Shown: positions 20,064 to 29,409 of the stretch, piece by piece | Numbering within the stretch: position 1 is the first letter of the stretch | Layout: each line of letters starts with the position of its first letter | Source of the DNA: Bifidobacteriaceae bacterium | GTDB lineage: Bacteria > Actinomycetota > Actinomycetes > Actinomycetales > Bifidobacteriaceae | Assembly (NCBI GenBank): GCA_022651005.1 | Contig: JALCQD010000001.1 | Span: 310,001-374,000, forward strand | Direction: 5' to 3' | Length of the DNA stretch: 64,000 nt | Notes under the pieces: generated by a model | The model's input: only the letters and a program-made list of their open reading frames with translations | The model's database searches: none | Told to the model about the DNA's origin: nothing | Translations under genes and position numbers: made by a program

Positions 20064-21237
20064 GCGTCCTATCTTGGCACAGCTCAATGACGTGTCCCTG
20101 ACGCATTACTGAGAATCCGCTGGATATCCTCACTTGTGACTGGCCGTGCCAGTCCGTTGCCAGCGCATCGATTCTCTCAAGAAGTGCTCGAGTTGGCGCA
20201 ACGCCATGCCTTTCCAGCACGATGCGTTCCACGCGCACGCGCAACGGTTCGGGCACCTGAGCCAAAGCGTCAGCGTCAAGACGCTCCAGAAGTACGCCGC
20301 GCCCACCTGATGCCGCTCGTCTGTTGCCGGCACTGCCGGCGCTATCGGTACCGTCGTCGGTACCGGTGCCATCAGCATCAAGGCACACACGCTCTATCGC
20401 CGTGCGCGCCTGCTCTTCGAGAAAGTCTTGGTCCTTCCGCGCGCTTTCGGCCATCGCGGCAATGTGATCCATGACCGCGTCGCCCGCCACCTCACGCAGC
20501 ACAGGCACAAGCTGCTGCCTCACCCGAGAACGCAGCGGGAAGGACGCTTCGGCTCCGCCTGCGCCTGCGCCGCCATCCACGCGTCCCGGAGTGTTCGTGG
20601 GATCGTCCCACCATTCGATGTGGTTCTGCTGGCAAATTTGCGTCGTGTCATCGCGGCTGAGATCGAGAAAAGGTCTCAGGAAACACACGCCATTCCGGTC
20701 AAAGGACCGTGGCATGCCAGCCATCGCCATGGGTGAGCTGCTCCGCGCCATGCCCAGCAGCACCGTCTCCACCTGATCATCTCGCGTATGAGCGACCGCA
20801 ACGGCGGCGGCACCGAGTTTCCTCGCCGCACTCACTAACGCCTCATATCGCGCCTGACGCGCCGCTGCTTCCACCCCTTCACGACGAACGAGGTTCTTCT
20901 CCACCGTTACTGTGCTCACCCTAACGGGAGAAAGGCCTATCTCCTCACATCGTGCGGCCGCCTGCTGCGCCACTGCATGGGAGCCCTTCTGTAGCTGATG
21001 GTCTACGATGATCGCGCCGCATCGCAGTCCCCAGGAACCTGCCACAATGCGTGCCACTTGCGCGAGCGCCAGCGAGTCGCGGCCTCCGGAACACGCCACA
21101 AGGATCAAGGGGGCGTCAGGGGCAGCGGAATGACTGCCGTGCCGAGCAAAAATCTCAGATTGCCGATGCAACCCTGCAGCCACAAAAGAGGCTCGCACTG
21201 CACCCACGGCCGTACGCATTTGAGAGGAATAAACCAC
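20050..21237 (-). CDS. tilS: tRNA(Ile)-lysidine synthase
   Basis: 395 residues. The N-type ATP pyrophosphatase P-loop SGGRDS is at 50-55, with the following VDHQLQKGS and AHTRDDQVET segments. It modifies C34 of the AUA-reading tRNA-Ile to lysidine. The start is GTG 21237 with GGAAGG upstream. The C-terminal domain (from about 250) contains an Asp/Gly-rich insert, TGTDDGTDSAG, a low-complexity expansion. It follows the carboxypeptidase gene by 34 bases. Confidence 0.9.
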   Translation of the reverse strand: MVYSSQMRTAVGAVRASFVAAGLHRQSEIFARHGSHSAAPDAPLILVACSGGRDSLALAQVARIVAGSWGLRCGAIIVDHQLQKGSHAVAQQAAARCEEIGLSPVRVSTVTVEKNLVRREGVEAAARQARYEALVSAARKLGAAAVAVAHTRDDQVETVLLGMARSSSPMAMAGMPRSFDRNGVCFLRPFLDLSRDDTTQICQQNHIEWWDDPTNTPGRVDGGAGAGGAEASFPLRSRVRQQLVPVLREVAGDAVMDHIAAMAESARKDQDFLEEQARTAIERVCLDADGTGTDDGTDSAGSAGNRRAASGGRGVLLERLDADALAQVPEPLRVRVERIVLERHGVAPTRALLERIDALATDWHGQSQVRISSGFSVMRQGHVIELCQDRTHANS

Positions 21238-21271
21238 GGGGCACCTTCCTGCGATTCTCTATCAATCTCTA

Positions 21272-22753
21272 TCAGAGGTTCGCCAGTTTGCTGACGAAGG
21301 AGTCGATGGCAACGTGAGCCGCCCACATGTCGTCTGCCTTGTTGACGATGACGGCGAAGTACACCATCCCGCCCTTGGTGCGCGCTACGTTGCCCGTCAT
21401 GGAGGTCACAGTGGTGAGTGAGCCGGTCTTCAGCCGTACCAGCCCTCGCACCTTCGACGTGAATGCGCGTTCCAGAGCCGTGCCCGAGAATCCGCTCACG
21501 CCAAGCCCTTCCACCGCAGCTGCGTTGGTGGAATCATCCATGTACTTCTCTTGCACCTGGATGAGAGCCTTTGTAGTGAGCTTGGAGTTGTCCGACAACC
21601 CGGAACAGTCGCTGAGATGAAGCCCCGTCGTGTCAATGCCGTGTTTCTTCAAGAGAGCGAGGACACTGGCGGTTGCCCCTTTGGGGGAATTCTGCGCGCC
21701 TGTTCTGAGAGCCACGAGCCGCCCGAAAAGTTCGGCATAAGTATTATCCGACTGCTGAAGGGTGAAGCGCAGCAGCTCCCACAGTTTCGCAGAGCTGACG
21801 GAGGCGATGCGATCCTCGGAACTCTCCAGTGTGGAACTCGGCAGCGTTGTGCTTGAAACAGTTCCCGCAACCGTGAGCCCCGCCTTCTTGAGCTTTGTGG
21901 CGAAAGCCTGTGCCGCCTCCGCGGCGGGCTCGGTAGTTCGTGTGGGAAGCCACGACAGCAACGCGTCAGGATCGCTGGGTTTTTCGCTTGTGCCCCACTC
22001 CCGCCCCTCATCTACTGCAAGGGAGGACACCGGAGTGAAGTTGCCACTGGAGATCATGTCCGGATTCATGTCGTCCGGGGTGCGCTTGGTGCCGAGGAGC
22101 GAGTCATCGTAGCTGAGGCTCACTTTCGTGATGCCCTTTTTCTTCAGTGCCATCGCGGCCTGCTGTGCCAAGGTGGTAAGCCCGGCCCTTCCGTTCACAT
22201 GATCGGGATCGGACGCGCCCGTTCCCAGCAGCATGTCACCGTTGCCACGCAACGTAATGGCGGCACTTGTGCTGCCGGATTCAGTAACGTACACCTGCGT
22301 ATCCAACGTGGAGTCCATATCCAGCGTGGTGGCGGCAGCAAAGGCGGTCAGCGTCTTCAGCGTCGATGCGGGCTCGCGCGGTGTGCTGCCTTTGGACGAG
22401 GCCAGTTGAGTCCCTGCTCCGTCAGCCACGATGACGGACACGTGCGATCCGAGGCCGTCGGTTTTGAGGAAGGATTTTACGAGTTTTTTTGCAGCTGATT
22501 TCTTGACGGCTTTGGCTGTATCCATGTCCGAGATCGCCGAGTTGGAGGCCACCGCGGCAAGCGGTGCCGCCAGGGACTGCGACGTGGCACTCTGCTCTGC
22601 GTAGGTAAGATAACCGGGGAATACGTCAGCGGCGTCACCAATTGCGTAGCCGGCCAGAAGGGCCATTGTCGCGACGGCCGAAATACCGACGGTGATAGCA
22701 CGGCGTGTACGACCGTTACGATACTGGCTTGCGCCATTGCGATGCGTCGCCAC
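21272..22753 (-). CDS. dacB: D-alanyl-D-alanine carboxypeptidase, PBP4 (S13) type
   Basis: 493 residues, exported by an uncleaved or signal helix at about 20-42. The penicillin-binding motifs are S-T-L-K near 129, S-D-N near 335 and K-T-G near 441, with the S13-type insert between. It trims or cross-checks peptidoglycan peptides outside the membrane. It heads the tilS-hpt-ftsH-fol operon, as in Bifidobacterium. Confidence 0.88.
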   Translation of the reverse strand: MATHRNGASQYRNGRTRRAITVGISAVATMALLAGYAIGDAADVFPGYLTYAEQSATSQSLAAPLAAVASNSAISDMDTAKAVKKSAAKKLVKSFLKTDGLGSHVSVIVADGAGTQLASSKGSTPREPASTLKTLTAFAAATTLDMDSTLDTQVYVTESGSTSAAITLRGNGDMLLGTGASDPDHVNGRAGLTTLAQQAAMALKKKGITKVSLSYDDSLLGTKRTPDDMNPDMISSGNFTPVSSLAVDEGREWGTSEKPSDPDALLSWLPTRTTEPAAEAAQAFATKLKKAGLTVAGTVSSTTLPSSTLESSEDRIASVSSAKLWELLRFTLQQSDNTYAELFGRLVALRTGAQNSPKGATASVLALLKKHGIDTTGLHLSDCSGLSDNSKLTTKALIQVQEKYMDDSTNAAAVEGLGVSGFSGTALERAFTSKVRGLVRLKTGSLTTVTSMTGNVARTKGGMVYFAVIVNKADDMWAAHVAIDSFVSKLANL

Positions 22754-22878
22754 TCATCACCCTTTTCCATCCACAACCCCACACACCGGGGCCCTTCCAC
22801 AGTTCAGTCACACATCTTAGCGTCACGGCCTTATTTCCTGCACTTCAGCCGCACTGCTACTGAGTTCCGTCCCTTTAA

Positions 22879-24534
22879 CTATTTCTGAAGGCTCGCATAG
22901 TTAGATAGCGTCGCGAGCACTTGAGGAATTCTGCGGTCGAGAATCTTTCCTCCCAGTGTCACACCGCCCACAAGGAATGCCACACCATTGATGACGCCCA
23001 CAAGACCCACCACCCACAGCAACCCAGGGTCACCAGTTCCAACCAGGATTCCGATGAGTACTCCAATGGTGGGAACCATCAGCAGGAACGATCCCAGCAT
23101 CTGAATGAAAGGGAAGAATCCCTGAGCCGCCACGCGCCCCTGAGGAGAAGAGAAGGGCTTGTCGGCCGACGCCACCGGGTAGATCAACACGGTGGAGAGG
23201 ACCTCCGCCAAGCCGATTCCCGCAAGAACGAATCCGATGGCACCGCCCACAGCCGCCAGCGAGATGTCCATTGCCAGACCGCCTCCAAAGGCATGCGTGG
23301 CGAACATGGCGATGAGTGACGTCACAATGACGAAGAACATGCTGACAACGACGCTCACACGAGCCCGGCCCACTCGGTCGTCACGTCCTGAGACCCCTGC
23401 GAGCGCATGCATGGCGAAGCCGGTGCCGTCATAGGCGAGATTATTGGATTCAATCATGGGGTAAATCATGCCCATGGTGAGCGGCGCACCCCACAGAACC
23501 GCGGGCTCCTTGCCTGCACGAATAATGAAGATGACCGTGAGGATCACTGGCATGATGAGACCCATGGCGTATCGGCCATCTCGCTGCCAATACTGGGCGA
23601 TGCGGCCAGTGACGGCGCCCGACACCGAGTCGGGGACGCGCACGAGCCAGCCTAAGCCCTTGGCAACCGTCGCCTTGGAATCTTGGCCCTGCAACCTGTC
23701 CCGGCGTAGGCACCACAGCGACACATAGTAGGCGACGGCTATGGAGGCACCGATGATGACGAGGCGGGCGGCGAGTCCGGCCCAATTGCCCTGCGCTACG
23801 TCCATCGGCATCTGGAAGGGAGCGCCCCACGGAGTCCACGAGCCGATGGAGGCGACGGCGGCGAGCACCACCACCAAATTCTCGAAAGTGATGCTGGACT
23901 CCCCCACGCTCGCCATCACCTGGCCAGGTACTTCGAAAACAATGATCATCAGCGCAATGACGGCAACATACAGGATCATCTGGCCGCGTTTGGAGCGTAT
24001 GAGGGACCCGGCGAGCGCGATGAGCGCCTTGGAAATCGACACCGCCACCACCACTGCGAGGATGGCAGCGATAACTCCCGTGATAACTGCACCCACGCCG
24101 AGGCTGCGATAGGCGCCCGCCGCGAAGAACAAGCCGATAAGCGCGGCAACTGCCGGAATTCCGCACAATGCGGACAACAGGATTCCCGTGGTGAGCCGGG
24201 CGTCGTCAATGCCGTAGAGCACAAAACGACGGGGACTCAGACTTGAGCCTTCGCCCGTCAGCGTCAGCGGGATTATCATCCACAGAATGCCGCCCACTGT
24301 GGTGAGCAATATCAGGACGCTGCGTACAAGACTCACGTCGGCCAGCCACTCCTGTGGCGATGAGGCGGTAGAAGGGACGGATCCCAGCCATGAGAAGAGG
24401 AAGGCCGCGGCAATCACTGCAGCCAGAGATGCGAGCACGCCAATGACATAGCCGACGGTCTGCCACACGGACTTCCGCAGGGCCGCGAAGGTCAAAGACC
24501 ATCGCAGTGCCACAATGCGCCACGAGACACTCAT
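22879..24534 (-). CDS. ABC transporter permease, large ABC-2-like
   Basis: 551 residues with about 12 predicted helices, starting MSVSWRIVALRWSLTFAAL. It overlaps the ABC ATPase gene by 4 bases and surely forms the membrane part of the same exporter. The length is twice that of a usual ABC-2 permease, so one chain may supply both halves. The gene ends the four-gene unit 28225-22879. The substrate is unknown. Confidence 0.75.
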   Translation of the reverse strand: MSVSWRIVALRWSLTFAALRKSVWQTVGYVIGVLASLAAVIAAAFLFSWLGSVPSTASSPQEWLADVSLVRSVLILLTTVGGILWMIIPLTLTGEGSSLSPRRFVLYGIDDARLTTGILLSALCGIPAVAALIGLFFAAGAYRSLGVGAVITGVIAAILAVVVAVSISKALIALAGSLIRSKRGQMILYVAVIALMIIVFEVPGQVMASVGESSITFENLVVVLAAVASIGSWTPWGAPFQMPMDVAQGNWAGLAARLVIIGASIAVAYYVSLWCLRRDRLQGQDSKATVAKGLGWLVRVPDSVSGAVTGRIAQYWQRDGRYAMGLIMPVILTVIFIIRAGKEPAVLWGAPLTMGMIYPMIESNNLAYDGTGFAMHALAGVSGRDDRVGRARVSVVVSMFFVIVTSLIAMFATHAFGGGLAMDISLAAVGGAIGFVLAGIGLAEVLSTVLIYPVASADKPFSSPQGRVAAQGFFPFIQMLGSFLLMVPTIGVLIGILVGTGDPGLLWVVGLVGVINGVAFLVGGVTLGGKILDRRIPQVLATLSNYASLQK

Positions 24535-25403
24535 CGCAGACCCTCACTCGGCTCGCTGCTCACACTGCCAGCGCGGGTATCGCCGTCACCGGGGGCGCCC
24601 TCATCGTGAACTCCACCGTCGTGAGCTCCGCCGTCGAGCCACGAGATATGAGCCGCAGCATGCCGGCCACCCACGAGATCGAGGAAGCGATCCTCAAGAT
24701 CCTCTCCCGCAGCAACGTCCGCAATAGTTCCCGCCGCCTTGACGGTGCCCTTATCGATAACGGCGACGTGGGTGCACATCTTTTCGACGAGCGCCATCAC
24801 GTGAGACGACACAATGACCGTGCCACCGGTCTGCGCATATTCAAGGAGAATGTCACGCAAATTCGCGCTGGATACGGGATCCACAGATTCAAAGGGCTCG
24901 TCGAGGAAGAGGATGCGTGGGCTGTGGATCATGGCCGTAGCAAGCGAAATCTTCTTCGTCATGCCTGCCGAATAGTCACTCACCATCGTGTCGGCGGCGT
25001 CTGCCAGGTCGAATGCATGCAGCAGGTCACGGGAACGAGCGCCCGCTTCTGCGCGCTTCATGCCACGCAGCATTCCCGAGTACACCAGCAGCTGGCTGCC
25101 CGTGAGTCTGTCGAAGAGCTGGTCCGCCTGGGGCATGACGCCAATGGAGCGTTTTGCGCGATTGACGTCGCTCCACACGTCGTTGCCGAGGATGGAGATG
25201 TATCCCACGTCAGGAACAAGCAGCCCGGTCGTCATATTGAGCGTGGTAGTTTTACCGGCTCCGTTGGGTCCTACGAGTCCGAAGAAGGATCCCGTGGGGA
25301 TATTGAGCGACAGATTGTCCACGGCGCGCTTGGACCCGAAGGTCTTGGTGAGGCTGGAGATGCTCACGGCAAAATCCGCGGGCGAAGGGGTGGGGACGCT
25401 CAT
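24531..25403 (-). CDS. ABC transporter ATP-binding protein
   Basis: 290 residues. Walker A GPNGAGKTT, signature YSAGMTKKISLA (a YSxGM variant of LSGGQ) and Walker B ILFLDEPFESVD are complete. The family is that of CcmA-type exporter ATPases. The C-terminal 40 residues are rich in Asp, Gly and His (DGGAHDGGVHDEG), unlike the family. The start at 25403 overlaps the glycosyltransferase stop (ATGA); a longer frame from 25496 is not supported. Confidence 0.85.
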   Translation of the reverse strand: MSVPTPSPADFAVSISSLTKTFGSKRAVDNLSLNIPTGSFFGLVGPNGAGKTTTLNMTTGLLVPDVGYISILGNDVWSDVNRAKRSIGVMPQADQLFDRLTGSQLLVYSGMLRGMKRAEAGARSRDLLHAFDLADAADTMVSDYSAGMTKKISLATAMIHSPRILFLDEPFESVDPVSSANLRDILLEYAQTGGTVIVSSHVMALVEKMCTHVAVIDKGTVKAAGTIADVAAGEDLEDRFLDLVGGRHAAAHISWLDGGAHDGGVHDEGAPGDGDTRAGSVSSEPSEGLR

Positions 25404-26692
25404 GCGGCGGCCTCGGCTTTCTGTTGATGAGGACGGGACGACTGCTGATGCACTTCTGATTCTGACTTCTGACCGTGATGGACGATGGGCTTCCACTCGG
25501 GCTTGGAGAACAACGCAACGAAGCCGATGGGGACAGTGCTGATCATGTAGAACGGGAAGCTGAGGCAGTACGCCACGAGTTCCTTGTTGGTGGCGCCGAT
25601 CTTATCGCGTTCGGCGATCACGGTGATGGCCGCCAACGCCATCATGAGGAGGAACGTTCCCCCCACGCCGGTGACGTACGCCCACAAGCTCGACAGCTGG
25701 CTCTCCCACGTCACGAAGCCGAGTGCGGCGAACAACAGGCCGAGCCCAAGCCGAACGAGCGCGATGACGGCGAACGGGCTGATAAGAAGGGTGAGATCCA
25801 CTGCGGAAAAGTCACGATCCACGATGGCGCGGCGCATCAACGCCGGACCGTAGTAACGGAACACCTGCAGGAAGCCCTTGCTCCAGCGCACACGCTGACG
25901 CCAGGATTGTGCGAAGGTCACGGGCTGCTCGTCGTAGAGGATGGCGGTGCCGCAATAGCCGATGGTGTCGCCATGGAGGATGGAATCGAGGGTGAATTCC
26001 ATATCTTCGGTGAGCAAGTGGAATTTCCATCCATCGTTGCGTTCCATGATTTCACGGCTAAACATGAAGCCCGTGCCGCCCACGTGGCAACTGGTGCCGA
26101 ACACCATGCGCGTGGAGTTGAGGAAGCGAGATTCGCGGATGAACCATAGCGCCGACCCCGAAGACACCCAGTTTTCCGAGAAATTACGGGAGTTCCTGTA
26201 GCTGGTAAGAATCTTGTAGCCAGCGTGGAAGGCCTTGTTCATTTCCGTGATGTAGTGAGGATCCAGCAGATTGTCTGCGTCAAAGATGAAGAACGCATCG
26301 TAGGTGCTGGCCACCTTTTGTTCGATCATCTGATTGAGGAGAAAAGTGAGTGCGTATCCCTTGCCGATGTGCACGGGGTCTCGTCGCTCGATGACGTGCT
26401 CTCCCAGGCCGCGCACTAACTCTGCCGTGGAATCCGTGCAGTTGTCGGCCACAAGCCAGATGTCGATTTTGTCTTGCGGATAGTCGTTGGCGCGAATCGA
26501 GGCGATGAGGTTTCCAATGACCTCTTCCTCATTGCGAGCGGAGATGAGAACGGCATAGCGCTTGTCTGCCGGCGCCTCAGGAAACTTGACGGGCTTTGTG
26601 ACCACAGACACGATGATGCACAGCGCCTGATATCCCATACCTACGGCGCCGATGACGACAATTACCGCATCGAGGAATGACAGCAAACCCAT
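25400..26692 (-). CDS. membrane-bound processive glycosyltransferase, family 2
   Basis: 430 residues: an N-terminal helix, a GT-A domain and three C-terminal helices. The motifs are SARNEEEVI, DNCTDST, the D-x-D in FDADNL, TEDME and Q-R-V-R-W, the D,D,D(35)QxxRW set of processive transferases such as cellulose or hyaluronan synthases. It probably makes or extends a cell-surface polysaccharide or glycolipid. It follows the AI-2E-family gene after 3 bases and is coupled to the ABC ATPase gene, so product and exporter may go together. Confidence 0.83.
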   Translation of the reverse strand: MGLLSFLDAVIVVIGAVGMGYQALCIIVSVVTKPVKFPEAPADKRYAVLISARNEEEVIGNLIASIRANDYPQDKIDIWLVADNCTDSTAELVRGLGEHVIERRDPVHIGKGYALTFLLNQMIEQKVASTYDAFFIFDADNLLDPHYITEMNKAFHAGYKILTSYRNSRNFSENWVSSGSALWFIRESRFLNSTRMVFGTSCHVGGTGFMFSREIMERNDGWKFHLLTEDMEFTLDSILHGDTIGYCGTAILYDEQPVTFAQSWRQRVRWSKGFLQVFRYYGPALMRRAIVDRDFSAVDLTLLISPFAVIALVRLGLGLLFAALGFVTWESQLSSLWAYVTGVGGTFLLMMALAAITVIAERDKIGATNKELVAYCLSFPFYMISTVPIGFVALFSKPEWKPIVHHGQKSESEVHQQSSRPHQQKAEAAA

Positions 26693-26695
26693 CTG

Positions 26696-28225
26696 CTACT
26701 TCTCCTCCTTCGAGGCGCTTTCCCGAGCATCCTCTGCGGCACCATCAGGCGATTCCGAAGTGGATGCCGCTTCGGCGTCAAAGCTCGGCGGCTGCTCCAT
26801 GCCTTTGGATCCCCACAGCTTGCGCTTCGATCCAGATCCCGAGGACGGCGTCTGCTGGGCCTGCATCTCGAGATCCTCCTTGCTGGTCTTGGGAATGGCG
26901 ATGGTGGCAGACTCATCGAGCTTGTCGGCCGGCGTGTAATTCGCCAACTCGCGTTCGACGTCCGCCAGCTGGGCATCAGTAGTGACTCGCACAGTGGAAC
27001 CGCGAGCAGCGCGTGGAAGGTGATCGGCAATTGGCTTGACAACGTGCTCCGAGAACGCTTCTCCGGCCTCCACGACCTTCGATTTCTTGACGGGCACGGG
27101 ATCGTCCAGCAGCGGCGACTCCACAAGATCCTGTTTCTTGGTATAGGCGCTGAAGATCACCTGGATGCTTGCGACGACTGGCAGTGCGAGGAAGGAACCG
27201 AGCACACCGAAGATTGCGCCAAAGACGAAGACCGCCAGCAAGCCTATTGCCGGATGCACCGACATTGTGCGCTGCTGAATCTTAGGTGCGATGAGCATGT
27301 TTTCAATCTGCTGATACACAAGAATGAAGGCAGCAATGATAATTGCCGCCGTGAAGCCTTTGGATGACCACGTCACCACAATGGGCAGCACCGCTCCGAT
27401 GAAGGCACCCACCATGGGAATGAACTGCGCCACTATGGCATAGAAGAGGCAGATGGGCAGCCAGTAAGGCACCCCCGTGGAGATCATGAAGATGGACAGC
27501 ACCGTGGAGGCGATGGCCGCCAGAATGATGCGCGAGTTGAGGAAGCTGGAAATCTGGTTCTGCACCACGGTCCACACAACAAGGAACTTGCGCTGAGACT
27601 GCGGCTTAAGCAGTGCGCACACCTTTTTGCGCACAATGGGGCCCGAGGCGGCGATGTAATAGGTGACCAGAATGATAGTCATCATTTGCAGCAGCACATT
27701 GACGATGGTCGAGGTGGTGGACACGGCCTGGCCCGCAAAATCAGTAATCCACGATGTTTGAATGCTCGAGACGAGGGTGCTGCCGAGGTCGGAGAGGTTC
27801 GGCATCTTCCAGGGCGTGTTCTTCGCCACGAAATCCGCGATGTTCGTGTACACGTCGGGAGCCGACTGCACGAGGCCCACAATCTGGCTCACAAACAGAG
27901 ATCCGAAAAGTGTGAGCAATCCAACCAACGCCAGAATGACCAAACCCCAGACGAAACCAGCGGCGGCACCTCGCTTCCACCCATGCCGAATCAGGAACAG
28001 GACGCCAGGCTCCATCGCGAGCGCTATGAAAATGCAGATGACGAGGTCGAGGAAGATCCAACTGACCGAGCTCCACGAATTCCACGCGAAAATTGCCACG
28101 AAAACGGTGACGACACACATGATAAGGGCGCGCCACAGCCACTCGGGCGGGTGCTTAGGGTCTCCCTTATCCGGGAAAACCTTGCCGATGTAATAGCGTT
28201 TCTCGGTTTCTTCCATGCGTTTCAT
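26696..28225 (-). CDS. AI-2E family transporter-like permease
   Basis: 509 residues with about eight helices and the family blocks FLNSRIILAAIAS, VPYWLPICLFYAIVAQFIP, GPIV and IENMLIAPKI. This is the AI-2E/PerM-like family; members are reported for Na+/H+ or small-molecule export, and not only autoinducer-2. A soluble tail of about 120 residues, acidic and Ser-rich, follows. Starts at 28225 and 28216 are both possible; the ORF frame extends much further upstream without support. First gene of a four-gene unit. Confidence 0.8.
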   Translation of the reverse strand: MKRMEETEKRYYIGKVFPDKGDPKHPPEWLWRALIMCVVTVFVAIFAWNSWSSVSWIFLDLVICIFIALAMEPGVLFLIRHGWKRGAAAGFVWGLVILALVGLLTLFGSLFVSQIVGLVQSAPDVYTNIADFVAKNTPWKMPNLSDLGSTLVSSIQTSWITDFAGQAVSTTSTIVNVLLQMMTIILVTYYIAASGPIVRKKVCALLKPQSQRKFLVVWTVVQNQISSFLNSRIILAAIASTVLSIFMISTGVPYWLPICLFYAIVAQFIPMVGAFIGAVLPIVVTWSSKGFTAAIIIAAFILVYQQIENMLIAPKIQQRTMSVHPAIGLLAVFVFGAIFGVLGSFLALPVVASIQVIFSAYTKKQDLVESPLLDDPVPVKKSKVVEAGEAFSEHVVKPIADHLPRAARGSTVRVTTDAQLADVERELANYTPADKLDESATIAIPKTSKEDLEMQAQQTPSSGSGSKRKLWGSKGMEQPPSFDAEAASTSESPDGAAEDARESASKEEK

Positions 28226-28385
28226 TATCCGTAACAACGCTGACAAGCGCAGGCTTCTTTCACCGGGCGAACACGAACGACGTGCAGTCTGCGCAAAATC
28301 TGAGCTCAGGTGCCTTTCTCCCGCCACACGCCGAAAGCAACCTACGGAAGCGTAACTATCTTCCCTTGCCTCTACTGTAGAAGGC

Positions 28386-29312
28386 ATGCTATCTGTTTCG
28401 ATTGTGATTCCCGCGTGGAATGAAGCCGAGCGAATTGCCGACTGCCTCACCAACGCAACCCGTCAGACCCAGGCGCCACACGAAGTGATCGTGGTCAATA
28501 ACAACTCCACAGACGACACCGTCAAGGTCGTCAACCAATTCATCGCGGACAATCCACAGGCCAACGTCCACCTCCTCAGCCAGAACGAAGAGCAGGGACT
28601 CATCCCGACGAGGAACTTCGGTCTCAACAACGCAACGGGTGACGTGGTGGGCCGCATCGACGCGGATACCATGCTCAAGCCCGACTGGGTGGAAGTGGTC
28701 TCAGGCATCTTCACCGAGGACGAGGAGGCGATGGGAGCGACAGGACCCATGGTGTATTACGACATGCCAGCGCACTCTTTCAGTCTCAAGGGAGACAACC
28801 GCATCCGCCGCCGCGTGTTCAAGTCCGACGGGCGCACGTTGCTGTTCGGCTCCAATATGGCGCTGCGCCGTTCGGCCTGGAAGCTCATCGCGGGTGAAGT
28901 GTGCCGCGACAAGGCGGACGTGATGCACGAAGACATCGACATCTCTCTGCATATGGCGGGCCGTGATCTCAAGACCGTGTATTCGCCGCGCATGATTGCC
29001 GGCATGAGCGCCCGCCGCATGGACACCTCCCTGCCGAGCTTCCTGCGGTACATGAAGCGCTTCAAGAACACTTTCGACGCCCATCCGCAGCATTCGCGCA
29101 AGGTAAAGCCGGAATACATCTTCACGGCCCTCTACCCCATGCTCCACGCGTGGTTCCCCGTGTACCAGAAGTATTTGCAGATGCGCGACATCAATCCGGC
29201 CGAGCGCATCTGGATCAAAGAGCAGATGCAGCTCATCGAGGACGACAAGCTCGACGACTACTCCACATACGAGGACGAAGAAGAGGGCGCAAACGGCGAG
29301 GAAGCCAAGTAA
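28386..29312 (+). CDS. glycosyltransferase family 2
   Basis: 308-residue soluble GT-A enzyme with SIVIPAWNEAERI at the N-terminus, NNNSTDDTV, the D-x-D in GRIDADTML and a HEDIDISLHM motif as acid/base block. It probably transfers a sugar to a surface lipid or polysaccharide; there is one amphipathic region near YPMLHAWFPVYQ but no clear membrane helix. The C-terminus is acidic. It is divergent from the AI-2E-family gene across 160 bases, and a strong terminator follows. Confidence 0.83.
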   Translation: MLSVSIVIPAWNEAERIADCLTNATRQTQAPHEVIVVNNNSTDDTVKVVNQFIADNPQANVHLLSQNEEQGLIPTRNFGLNNATGDVVGRIDADTMLKPDWVEVVSGIFTEDEEAMGATGPMVYYDMPAHSFSLKGDNRIRRRVFKSDGRTLLFGSNMALRRSAWKLIAGEVCRDKADVMHEDIDISLHMAGRDLKTVYSPRMIAGMSARRMDTSLPSFLRYMKRFKNTFDAHPQHSRKVKPEYIFTALYPMLHAWFPVYQKYLQMRDINPAERIWIKEQMQLIEDDKLDDYSTYEDEEEGANGEEAK

Positions 29313-29337
29313 GTCTCGGCTTCTTTTCCCTCATGCA

Positions 29338-29390
29338 ATAAGGCTGCGGCTGGGTATGAAGATGATATTCATACCCAGCCGCAGCCTTAT
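29338..29390. terminator. bidirectional terminator between convergent glycosyltransferase and galE genes
   Basis: A 23-bp perfect stem (29338-29360 with 29368-29390) with a 7-base loop, positioned between convergent transcripts. Confidence 0.8.
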
Positions 29391-29409
29391 GCGAGTCTCT
29401 CAGATCAGA

